From Oehlia diaphana (Eukaryota; Glomeromycota; Glomeromycetes; Glomerales; Glomeraceae): a stretch of DNA of 28,076 nt. Shown in pieces: positions 9,223 through 18,869 of this stretch; position 1 is the first letter of the stretch, and every line of letters starts with the position of its first letter. A program made the position numbers and the translations under genes. The stretch spans positions 1-28,076 of the forward strand of contig QZLH01001548.1 in the NCBI GenBank assembly GCA_003833135.1, in the 5' to 3' direction. The notes below the pieces were generated by a model. It had not been told where the DNA came from and made no database searches. It saw nothing but the letters and a program-made list of their open reading frames with translations.

Positions 9223-9885
9223 ATTAGTTAACAATTTCCTTTACCCATTCTTTTCATTTCTTTTGTTAATATACCCATTCTTTGTCCCATAAGTTAATTT
9301 CTTCACATTGTATTTCCCATATATTTTTCTTGATTTTTCTTTATTAATATCACTAATAAAAACTATTGTTGCATTTTTATATCTTTAATGATTCATGGAA
9401 TATTCTTCCATTGAAAATAATTAATGATCTTGAATTCAGAATATCAAATAATTTTATAAATAATGTGGTTACCTAAAAAAATTATACATTTTAGTATCTC
9501 ATATGATTGCTGATTATTTTGTATGTTGTGTACATTAATTCAAATATTTCAAACTACATTTTAAAATTTGAATGTATAAAATTACTACTATTTATGTTAC
9601 TGAAATATTTAAAAGTTTTATTAATTAACTCAAGTAAATCCTTTTATATTAAATTTATTTCAAAAAAAATGTCTTTCCGTCTCTACTGTTAACTTGTTCA
9701 AATCTAAAAAATAAAAGGAAATTCATACTGCTCACTTGCTCACTGCTGATCAAAATGATCTGCATCCGATATCCAATATGGTAAGGTAATACAGCCTGAA
9801 AAATAAGATTTCTATTTTTGGTTAAATTATTTCTTTTTTAGTGATTTATTGATATATAAATTATATAAAAAAAAATAAAAAGCAA
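9223..9885. other. AT-rich upstream region of the Sel1-kinase gene
   Basis: No gene is supported. The 61-residue ORF at 9507-9692 is low complexity (Leu/Ile/Tyr/Lys) and looks like chance. An ATG at 9755 followed by a good donor (ATATG|GTAAGG at 9781) could be an upstream exon, but splicing it to the acceptor at 9902 runs straight into TAA at 9904. Confidence 0.45.
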
Positions 9886-10047
9886 ATGAAAACTAAATTT
9901 AGCTAATCAAATATCTCAAATAATAATACTGATAATATAAATACCAAAAATTGTTCATGTTGTAATAAACCTTTTACTGAAATATTATGGTGTAAGAAAT
10001 ATAATAATTCTTTAGAAAAATTAGCAGAAAATAGTGATAAAGCAACA
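9886..10047 (+). pseudogene. In-frame N-terminal extension broken by one TAA
   Basis: ATG at 9886 opens the frame of the Sel1-kinase. TAA at 9904-9906 (codon 7) closes it, and from 9907 the frame is open through to the kinase. The extension encodes a Cys motif, CSCCNKPFTEILWCKKY, that mirrors the one at residues 690-703 of the kinase protein (CNECKQPYTDYQWCQQC); the last Cys is replaced by Tyr. So the Sel1 array lies between two copies of this motif, one of them degraded. Either the native start was lost, moving initiation to 10048, or the stop is read through. An assembly error is also possible. Confidence 0.5.
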
Positions 10048-13000
10048 ATGTTTAATTTAGCCAATAATTATAAAAAGGGAGAAGGAAAAGAAAAGAATTT
10101 AGAAAAAGTCTTTTATTGGTATCAAAAAGCAGCAGAAAATGGTAATAAAGAAGCAATGCTTAATTTAGCTATATGTTATAATAATGGAGAAGGAACAGAA
10201 AAGAATTTAGAAATTGCTTTTTATTGGTATCAAAAAGCAATAGAAAATGGTACTAAAGAGGTAATGCTTAATTTAGCCAATAGATATAAAAATAGAGAAG
10301 GAAACTTAGAAAAGGCCATTTATTGGTATCAAAAAGCAGCAGAGAATGGTAATGTAGATGCAATGTATAGTTTAGCTATATGCTATAAATATGGAAGAAG
10401 AAAAAAAAATAATTTTGAAGCCATTTATTGGTATCAAATAGCAGCAGAAAATGATAATGTAGATGCAATGTTTGATTTAGCCAAATTTTATGAAAATGGA
10501 GAAGAAACAGAAAAGAATTTAGAAAAAGCCTTTTATTGGTATCAAAAAGCAGTAAAAAGTGGTAATCAAGATGCAATGTTTAATTTGGCCATATGTTATT
10601 ACAATGGAAAAGGAACAGAAATAAATTTAGAAAAAGCCTTTTATTGGTATCAAAAAGCAGTAAAAAATGGTAATCAAGATGCAATGTTTAATTTGGCCAT
10701 ATGTTATCACAATGGAAAAGGAACAGAAATAAACTTAGAAAAAGCCTTTTATTGGTATCAAAATGCAGTGAAAAATGGTAATCAAGATGCAATGTTTAAT
10801 TTGGCCATATGTTTTCAAAATGGAAAAGGAACAGAAATAAACTTAGAAAAAGCCTTTTATTGGTATCAAAAAGCAGTAAAAAATGGTAATCAAGATGCAA
10901 TGTTTAATTTGGCCATATGTTATCACAATGGAAAAGGAATAGAAAAGAGTTTAGAAAAAGCCTTTTATTGGTATCAAAATGCAGCAGAAAATGGTCATAT
11001 TAATGCAATGTTTAATTTGGCCATATGTTATTATAATGAAAAAGGAACAGAAAAAAATTTAGAGAAAGCCTTTTATTGGTGTCAAAAAGCAGCAGAAAAT
11101 GACTTTAAAGAAGCAATGTTTAAATTAGCCATGTATTATTATAGTGGAATAGGAACGGAAAAGAATTTAGAAAAAGCCTTTCATTGGTATCAAAAGTTAG
11201 CAGATAATGGTGCTAAAGAAGCAATGTATAATTTAGCTATATTTTATGAAAATGGAAAAGGAACAGAAAAAAATTTGGAAAAAGCTTTTTACTGGTATCA
11301 AAATGCAGCAGAAAGTAGTGATGAAAAAGCAATGTTCAATTTAGCCACATGTTATAATAATGGAGAAGGAACAGAAAAGAATTTAGAAAAAGCCTTTTAT
11401 TGGTATCAAAAAGCAGCAGAAAATGGTCATATTAAAGCAATGTTTAATTTAGCCATATTTTATGAAAGTGGAGAAGGAACAAAAAAGGATTTAGAAAAAG
11501 CCTTTCATTGGTATCAGAAAGCAGCAGAAAATGACTATAAAGAAGCAATGTTTAATTTAGCTATATATTATGAAAATGGAGAAAGGACAGAAAAGAATTT
11601 AGAAAAGGCCTTTTATTGGCATCAAAAAGCAGCAGAAAATGGTGATAAAGAAGCAATGTTTAATTTGGCCAATAAATATTATAATGGAAAAGGAACAGAA
11701 AAGAATTTAAAAAAAGCCTTTTATTGGTATAAAAAAGCAGCAGAAAATGATCATATTAAAGCAATGTTTAATTTAGCCAATAGATATTATAATAGAAAAG
11801 GAGCAGAAAAGAATTTAGAAAAAGCTTTTCATTGGTATCAAAAAGCAGCAGAAAATGGAGTTAAAGAAGCAATGTTTAATTTAGCCAATAGATATTGTAA
11901 TGGAGAAGGAACAGAAAAGAATTTAGAAAAAACCTTTTATTGGTATCAAAAAGCAGCAGTTAAAGGTCATATTAAAGCAATGTTTAATTTAGCAATATGT
12001 TATGAAAAAGGAAAAGGAACAGAAACAAATTTAGAAAAAGCATTTTATTGGCATCAAAAGGTGGTAGAAAGTAACAAAATAAGTCCTAGAAATAAATCTG
12101 AATTATGTAATGAATGCAAACAACCATATACTGATTACCAGTGGTGCCAACAATGTAATACTAAACGATTTCAACAAGATTTTTCAAAGTGGACTAGTAA
12201 AAATGAATTTATTGATAAATTTATTCAAGAGGCACAACTAAATGCTAAAAATAGTTATGAAATTTTAGAATGGATACCCTATAATAAATTATCAGAAATT
12301 AATTATTATAATAAAGGAGGATTTAGTGAAATTTATAAAGCTATCTGGTTAGATGGACCTATTTTTGGTTGGAATTTTGATGAAGAACAATGGAATAGAC
12401 AAACAGGTTATGAAGTCATTCTTAAAATACTTAATAATTCATCAAGTTTAAATAGCAAATTTCTGGATGAGGTATAGTACTTATATTATTTAATAGTATA
12501 TATATTTTCTTATGCAAAAATTTAATAATTTTTTTGTCAATTATATAGTGGAAATATCATTATAATTGTCAGAAAAATTCATTTTCAAGATTTATTCAAT
12601 TTTTTGGAATTACCCAAGATCCAAAAAATTTAAATTATATAATAATAATGAGTTTTGCAAAAAAAGGAAGTTTGAGAAAATGTTTATCTGATATAATTAA
12701 ATTTAAGTGGCAAGAAAAGTTACAATTATTAAAAAGAATTATACTAGGACTTAAAGTAATTCATGAATCAAATTTAACTCATGGTGATTTTCATGATGGT
12801 AATATTTTAATGTCAGATAACAATGAGTTATTTATTATTGATTTAGGATTATGTAAACCTATAAGTGATTTACAAGATTCTGATAGTAAATTAAATGAAG
12901 TTTATGGAGTTTTGCCTTATATGGCGCCTGAAATATTAAGAAAAAAACCCTATACTTCAGCAAGTGATATTTATAGCCTTTCAATGATAATGTGGGAATT

Positions 13001-13445
13001 TACATCAGGTATTCCTCCATTTAATCATAAAGCACATGATCATCACCTTACCTTGAGTATTTGTGAAGGGGAACGTCCTGAAATTATAAAAAATACTCCA
13101 AAATGTTATGTAGATTTAATGAAAAAATGTTGGGATACAAATCCTTCCAATAGGCCAAACATAATGATACTTGAATATATCATATCTGAATGGGTTAGAA
13201 GTGTTAATAAATTTTATGAAACAAACAGGGATGATAAATATGAATATGAAGTACCTAATATTGATAAACAGTTAAAAAATGATATGTTGGAATTTGTAGA
13301 AGCAAACAAAGCTTTAGTACAAGGACAAGCAGGTACTTCTATTATACAACATCATTCACAAGCATATTATACAAGTCGCAAACTTACTGAAATCTTAGTT
13401 AAAGAAGATTCTGAGTGTATGGAATGTATAATTGAAAATTACTAA
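10048..13445 (+). CDS. Sel1-repeat protein kinase (TKL-like), two exons
   Basis: Exon 1 is 10048-12471 and exon 2 12549-13445. The 77-bp intron (GTATAG...TATATAG) is phase 0 and joins FLDE to WKYHYN. The product is 1,106 residues. Residues 1-676 or so are nineteen Sel1-like repeats of 36 residues (consensus AMFNLAICYYNGKGTEKNLE then KAFYWYQKAAENG); repeats 3 and 4 are shortened. A CxxC-x6-CxxC motif (C690, C693, C700, C703) precedes the kinase. The kinase shows a Gly-rich loop (KGGFSEIYKA, third Gly replaced by S760), beta-3 Lys K793, an HGD catalytic loop (D888, N893), DLG in place of DFG (D906) and APE (934-936). The catalytic residues are present, so activity on Ser/Thr or Tyr is likely. 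Sel1 repeats usually serve as protein scaffolds. The in-frame sequence continues upstream of the chosen ATG to 9907, behind a TAA at 9904-9906 and another ATG at 9886. Confidence 0.9.
10576..11007 (+). repeat. Nearly identical 108-bp Sel1 units (repeats 6-9)
   Basis: Four consecutive 108-bp units starting at 10576, 10684, 10792 and 10900 share most of their nucleotides (for example GGTAATCAAGATGCAATGTT recurs at each junction). The other Sel1 units of the gene are more diverged. This points to recent unequal exchange or slippage within the gene, so copy number probably varies between strains. Confidence 0.75.
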
Positions 13446-13634
13446 TATATTTTTATTTTTTTTTTAATCTATGGTTTCTTTATCCAACATTGATCTATTA
13501 TAGCCTTATTTTATTTAAATAAAGTTGGATTATTTTTATAATTGTCATTAAAATAAAATTGTTTGTCCAATTTCATTAGACATTTAAGATACTTTTTACA
13601 GTTGCAGAGTTATTTAATGATCAAACCTTGCATA
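13446..13634. other. 3' flank of the kinase gene
   Basis: AT-rich sequence, no gene. It probably contains the kinase 3' untranslated region and ends at the TA target site of the mariner-like element. Confidence 0.5.
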
Positions 13635-14696
13635 CAGTGCCCTCCAAATTTGTATAACTATTGCGCAAATATGCTCATATGTAAACTTTCTGTTTTAATA
13701 ATAAATCTGCCTTTTATCATATAAGTAAAATTGATTATCGAGTTGAATTACATTTACTCTAAAAATTATATGTAATTTTAATAAGAATCGATCAATATAT
13801 TTTAAATTTTATCAGAAAATTTAAGATTTCAATAGAGATCTTTAGGTATATTATAACATTAAACAATTTATTATATAATGACTTTTTTTTTTTGAATAAA
13901 ATCGTCTGCCATAATTTTTAGTACATTTATTACAAAGTATCATTAAAATCAATAAAATAATTGATGAGTTACACATATTTTACAAAATATTTTACATCTA
14001 TTTATTATTAATAAATTATTAAGTTAAAGAATAAATTATAATCTTGGATTTATTATGATAAAAAAAATTTAAGGATAAATAGCTGTAACTTCAAATATTT
14101 TTGAAAAAAAAATCGACCAAATTTAATGTATTAGTTAATGCTAAAATTTGGTAAATAATTTGGTAATGATCTACAAATGATCGGCAAATGGGGTCAAATG
14201 TGTATTATAATTTATTTATAGCTTACCTATTTATGTATTTTCTAAAGCCCTATTTTACTAGTATTTAAAATTTCTTACCTAAACAACTAAATCTTTCCAA
14301 ATCTTATAATTAGTTTCTTCAAAATTTTACTATAGTGCATAACTTTCTATTATTTCATTAATTTTGATGATACTTAACAATATAATGTAACATAAATTAT
14401 GGCAAACAATTTTATTTACATCGATGAACAAATTATATAATTTTCCATTAATACCTAAATATCTCCATTGAAATTTTGATTTTCTAATAAAATTTAGAAT
14501 ATAATGGCCAATTCCTATTAAAATTACATATAATTTTTAGAGTAAAATAATGTAATTCAACTTGATGATTAACTTTACTTATACAATAAAAGAAAGGTTC
14601 ACAGGTTTATTAATAAAAAAAAAGTTTATATATGAGCATATTTGCGCAATAGTTATACAGATTTAAAGGTGACCGGTGACTTATTGGAGAGCACTG
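13635..14696. mobile_element. Tc1/mariner-like foldback element, near-complete palindrome
   Basis: The ends are CAGTGCCCTCC on the left and, read inversely, CAGTGCTCTCC on the right. TA flanks both (13633-13634 and 14697-14698), the target duplication of the Tc1/mariner superfamily. The arms match far inward: TATAACTATTGCGCAAATAT, then AAAAATTATATGTAATTTTA, then further blocks to about 13950 on the left and 14350 on the right. The centre (about 14115-14150) is itself an inverted repeat, CCAAATTTAATG...CTAAAATTTGG. The right arm has an insertion of about 18 bp near its tip (AAGTCACCGGTCACC). There is no transposase ORF. An RNA crossing it would fold into one long hairpin. Confidence 0.8.
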
Positions 14697-14793
14697 TACT
14701 TATTGCAAAGTTTCTGAAATTATATATTGCATGGAATTTACAAGTTTAATTAGATTAAAAGTAGGATGTACATTGATCTTTGAATTTGATTTA

Positions 14794-14952
14794 CAGTTGT
14801 TCCCTTCATAGCCATCCCAGATACAGTCACATCACACTTATAATGGTCCAAGTTACTAGTGAGCTTATTAAAAAATCCCTCTTTAGTCACACCATATAGT
14901 ATTTCACCAATTTTTTTAGTCCCGAAGGGTGTGACCACATAGGGGTTGACTG
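14794..14952. mobile_element. Probable pogo/Tigger-like MITE
   Basis: The right end read in reverse is CAGTCAACCCCTATGTGGTC then ACACCCTTCGGGAC, which resembles termini of pogo-type Tc1/mariner relatives. The left end is CAGTTGTTCCCTTCATAGCC. TA flanks both sides (14792-14793 and 14953-14954). Arm identity beyond CAGT and CCCT is modest, so the copy is diverged or the left boundary is imperfect. The 74-residue minus ORF over it (14750-14974) is a by-product. Confidence 0.5.
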
Positions 14953-14954
14953 TA

Positions 14955-15629
14955 TACCATGATTTATTACTCAAATAAAATGATGACGATCTTTCAAAAT
15001 TTTATGTTACATAATCTTTTTTTTATCTAACTTGCTTGATCAAACTTATTTTAATTCATTATAATTTTTACATGTTTGTTATCAGGTTTAATCATGTAGA
15101 AATAATTATGTTCACATCTATGTTTGTGAGTAAACAAATTAATTCATAATACATTTATAATACTGTAAAGTGTTTTCATATACGATCATGTTTTTCGTTT
15201 CTTAAAATATTTCTGCGCATATTTTTTTTTTTAACGATATTGGACTTTATTTTTGATTAGATTCCGTTTTCCTTTTAGTTTTAGCAGGTTTTTAACGAAA
15301 TTATTTATATATATTTTTTTTTTTGATCAGATGATGTTTTTTTTCCTCTTAAATTTTTTTTTTATGATATTGTTTTCTGGCCAATGAATTACATGGATTT
15401 TTTAGTGAAGTTCTTTTTATCGAGTCAACAATAGATTGCATAGATAATATTAATAATTTTTATAAGCTATAACAAATTTATACTATAATAAAGGACGGTC
15501 AGATAAAAAATTGTGTTATCTTAAAAATGCATTTTTCATATTGTTTGCCGAATTGCTGGGTCATTTTGTGTAATAAATATTTCCTTTTAAAAAAGACTGC
15601 TTTTATGGCAATTTGTATCACTTCAACGA
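14955..15629. other. T-rich non-coding stretch
   Basis: Long T runs interrupted by GATTAG/GATCAG-type words (15220-15370), with a similar stretch at 15950-16150. No gene, RNA or clear element boundary is seen. Confidence 0.45.
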
Positions 15630-15827
15630 GGGTAGTCTTACCACACCACCCTCGGTTACACAAAATATTTGTTGGGGTGTGATTTCCGATGTTGTGACAA
15701 ATAAGGATCAGGCTAGTAAAAAAAACAAGTCCCTCAGATAAATATAAAAAACGCGAACGCGGATATCACGTGACAACGTGACGCTAAATGTCACTGTGTA
15801 ACCGAGGGTGGTGTGGTAAGATTTACC
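15630..15827. mobile_element. 198-bp MITE with perfect target-site duplication
   Basis: Terminal inverted repeats of about 33 bp: TCTTACCACACCACCCTCGG then TTACACA (15636-15662) is exactly mirrored at 15795-15821, and the tips GGGTA match with one base shift. TTCAACGA occurs on both sides (15622-15629 and 15829-15836), or CTTCAACGA if counted as 9 bp. Eight bp would fit hAT elements and nine bp Mutator-like elements; the G-starting tip leans to Mutator-like. The interior is short and much more GC-rich than its surroundings, without coding capacity. Removing it conceptually leaves one uninterrupted flank. Confidence 0.85.
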
Positions 15828-15836
15828 CTTCAACGA

Positions 15837-16823
15837 CAGGATAAGCAACCTTACTGCGGAAGATAGTATATTTTTTATTATTGATCAAACTAACTAATTC
15901 TGCGCCTAATCTATTCCATATTTTTATTTGATAGAACTATTTATTTGATGTATTTTTTTGGTTAGATTTTTTTAATAACTAAATTTCTTTTTCGGGTTTA
16001 ATATTTTTTTTTTTTCTTTTTTTTGTTAGATTTTTTTTTGATTAGACTTTTTTTTTTACCGAAAATAATTTTTTTTTTTTTTGGTTTATTTTACCAAGAA
16101 ATCTTCTTTATTAATTAATAAAATTTTTTTTATTTTTACGTGATTTATTTTTTTCCGATAAACTGATAAATAAACAAATGAGATCTTTTTTTTTTAAATA
16201 ATGATAATAAAATTATTAATTTTTTTGTTCTTTGTAATTTTTTTATTAAATAATTTTTTAATAATATAGATTTAAATAAAATAATAATAACCAATGATTT
16301 TTTATATTTTATTTTGAATTAAATCTTCAGATCATATCACAAGCTAGGTAAATTTTTTGATATTCTTTTAGTCTACGGTAACTCGGATGAGATGGTCAGT
16401 TTACACCTGTATTACGCCAATTTTTCTTTTCGGAATTGTTGGCATAAATAATAACTGATTACTAATGCATCTTCAGATAAAATTTATTGAAGTACTTTTT
16501 ATACAAAAAAATTGACATGCATTTTATTAGTATAAAGCAATTTTCTTAAAAAAAATTATATATAGATGTATTGTGCTTAAAGACTTTTCTCTATGAATTT
16601 ATTCATTTATATCTAAGATTATTTCTATTAAAAATCAAAGCAAAATAAATTTTAATAAAAAAAAAATTGCCTTGCAATTTAAATACAATCTGTTATATAT
16701 TGATCACATAATAAGACAGTTAGAAAGTCAAATTTTGTTGTTAAGGGCATTGTTAATTTATGACATCAAAATATTAATATTTATGTTCACATTATTGCAT
16801 TCTACCCAAAAGACATAACATGA
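15837..16823. other. T-rich and AT-rich non-coding stretch
   Basis: Poly-T-rich sequence to about 16150, then unstructured AT-rich sequence. A less AT-rich patch at 16370-16440 has no recognisable RNA fold or frame. Confidence 0.45.
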
Positions 16824-17658
16824 GATAATGTCTTAGAGAGATTTAACAAAGGAGATATTATCCAAATACAAGGAAAATTTTCTGTTGTTGAAATAAAATT
16901 AATAAATCAAAGTTATTAAAGTATAAAACTAATAATTGTTATTCATCAGTTTCATTTAATCAAAATTTCTTTTTTACTAAAAAAATGCCTTTTTTTATAA
17001 AACAAAAAGGTATTAGCATCTAGTATATGTATGCTTAATATAGATGAAGAAGATCTTCCTCATGCCCATTATCCATTATATCAACAGGTGTTGTATTTGA
17101 TAATTTTGATATTGGTGATGTCAAGGTATTCTCTAGCATTCAAGCCTAAAGTAATTTTGACAACCAGAACAATAACTCCCTGTCATTTGAACTATACCAC
17201 TTCCCAGAAGATGTGCATATGCTACCAATTTCCAGTAAAATTTTATGTGATTCTTCCTTGTACATAACAAGATATTTATCTATAATTGAAGATCTTCTTA
17301 TAATAAGAATAAACCCAAATTAATTTTATTGAATTAACGCATAGTACATCATCACACAAATCCTCGGGAAAAAAAAACAGACTGAGAATTCTTTTACTTA
17401 ACAATTATCAGCTGAAATAGCTAAATCATTATCAATGAAAACTAAAAAAGAAGGAAAACGCCAAACATCAGGTTTATCTTGTCCACAAAAGATACCAAAG
17501 CTCTCCTCCTATCATTACCTGATGAAGATGATGACTCTCAAAATGTAATTAGTAACCAACGGGAGGAAGAAATCTTAGCAGATAATACTGTAGAAATACA
17601 AGCAGATGAAAAACAAGAACAGAAAAAAAAAGGGAGTGAGAAAAAGAAAATAATTTAC
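16824..17658 (+). pseudogene. Decayed protein gene in several frames (OB-fold-like start)
   Basis: Protein-like segments follow one another on the plus strand in changing frames. Segment 16824-16916 includes FNKGDIIQIQGKFSVVEIK, which looks like an OB-fold strand-turn-strand. Segment 17031-17087 includes EEDLPHAHYPLYQQ. Segment 17090-17320 includes VFDNFDIGDVKVFSSIQA, TAA at 17147-17149, then LSFELYHFPEDVHMLPISSK. Segment 17402-17480 includes AEIAKSLSMKTKKEGKRQTS. Segment 17479-17658 is an acidic then Lys-rich tail (LSLPDEDDDSQ ... KKKGSEKKK). At least one frameshift (near 17480), one possible frameshift or lost intron (17088) and one nonsense codon are needed to read it as a single protein. 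The end resembles a disordered, nuclear-type tail. The family is not identified; the OB-fold reading is tentative. Confidence 0.5.
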
Positions 17659-17661
17659 TAA

Positions 17662-18592
17662 AGGAAACAATATTTTTTTTATTTGTAGTTTTTTTTCATT
17701 TCTTAACTTATTAGCTATCTTAATTTATTATATAATTAAATCTAGAATTCTATATAAAATCTTTAAATTAGATGCAATATTACCAATTTGATATTTATAA
17801 TCAATTACAATCATTTAAGCTAAGAATGGACAACTGATTAATAAAAACATATTATTGCAATAAGTTAATATTCATCATTTATTTGTGTGTTAACTGGTGG
17901 CGACACAGTTGCCGCACATCAGAATCCTCTAGTAATTTATATTAGAAAGAACGTTATTATTATCAACTTGATTTGTATTATTATTTGCGTTAATAGTTGT
18001 TTAAGATTTTCGGATATTAGTGAAAAGTTTTTTAGGCATATATTTTTTTTTTTGCAAAGTTTTCTTTAAATTTTTTAAATACTTCTTCTGAACGCATAGT
18101 ATTACAACTTTTGCAAAAGGGTATTGTTAAATGTTAAAGATATAACACAAGAAAAAGAGAATGATAGTAGGTTTCATCATCAAATTAATTATATTACACG
18201 AATCAACCAATCGATTTCGTGTACTGCTTTACCAGATTGTATCAAAATTTTAGTTAAAAGTTATACTATCTGATTAATATTTTGTTACTAAAGTATTCGT
18301 TTCAGCAAAGAAGATATTCTTCATAGTACTATTACCTTTTCGTGTGATAATATCTTTTACATCAATTGATACTAAATTCATAATGAAATATTTGATGGTG
18401 AAATGGTTACTTTCTCAAAGAGTATCTTTATAAAAGTTCTCATAGATAATAGTGAAAATCGCAAGACAAAAAACATTGTATACCATGAAATATTTCATTC
18501 TATAAGTAAATTTGTATTTAATAATAATACAATACACTATTATTTGCATAAACACATGAATTATTTAAATTTATTATATTTCATTTTTTACT
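17662..18592. other. Non-coding, AT-rich
   Basis: No supportable gene. A GC-richer word at 17893-17935 (GGTGGCGACACAGTTGCCGC) stands out and contains the short dyad GGCGACACAGTTGCC; it may be an element end. ORFs at 17887-18069 and 18403-18654 are low-complexity chance frames. Confidence 0.4.
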
Positions 18593-18741
18593 ATACCATT
18601 ATAATAATAGTAAAAAAAAAACAAGATCTATTCACATGGCAAAATAAAATATAGATATGTTATTATTACTTTCTTAGCTTCGATAGCTAGGCAAGCCCTG
18701 TCCTTGGCACAACATGAAGGGTTACGCCTACTAGTTTTATA
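18593..18741 (-). repeat. Short dispersed repeat, copy 2
   Basis: On the minus strand it has a head ACTAGTAGGCGTAACCCTTC..., then AGCTATCGAAGCTAAGAAAG and a tail with ATGTGAATAGATCTTG ending in ACTATTATTATAATG. The tail and the AAGAAAGTAAT joint match copy 1 at 595-770, while the head is largely different. Such head swapping with a shared tail is known for fungal and plant SINE families. Pol III boxes were not recognised. Confidence 0.45.
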
Positions 18742-18869
18742 ATAAAATAAATAAATAAATAAAATATAATTCAATTTTGAAATCTATTAATCATCTACAT
18801 CATTTCAATGAAAATAAACTTTTTATTTAATGATTTCCAAAACAAACAATATAATATATATGTAAAAAG

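Noticed and set aside
9755..9902. Upstream exon 9755-9780 spliced to 9903 as the true start of the Sel1-kinase
   Set aside because: The join is in phase but runs immediately into TAA 9904-9906; the other phases also meet stops.
10376..10576. Minus ORF antisense to the Sel1 gene
   Set aside because: It is a shadow of the repetitive Sel1 coding strand.
2814..17149. Reassigned stop codons (TAA/TAG as Gln)
   Set aside because: Intact genes here end at TAA and TGA in the expected places, and the interrupted frames are few and partly decayed.
17893..17935. tRNA or other structured RNA at the GC-richer patch
   Set aside because: Only a short dyad is present; there is no cloverleaf and no B-box-like GGTTCRA.
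18403..18654. 83-residue plus ORF
   Set aside because: It is low complexity (Ile, Asn, Tyr, Lys), runs into the dispersed repeat, and has no domain or splice support.
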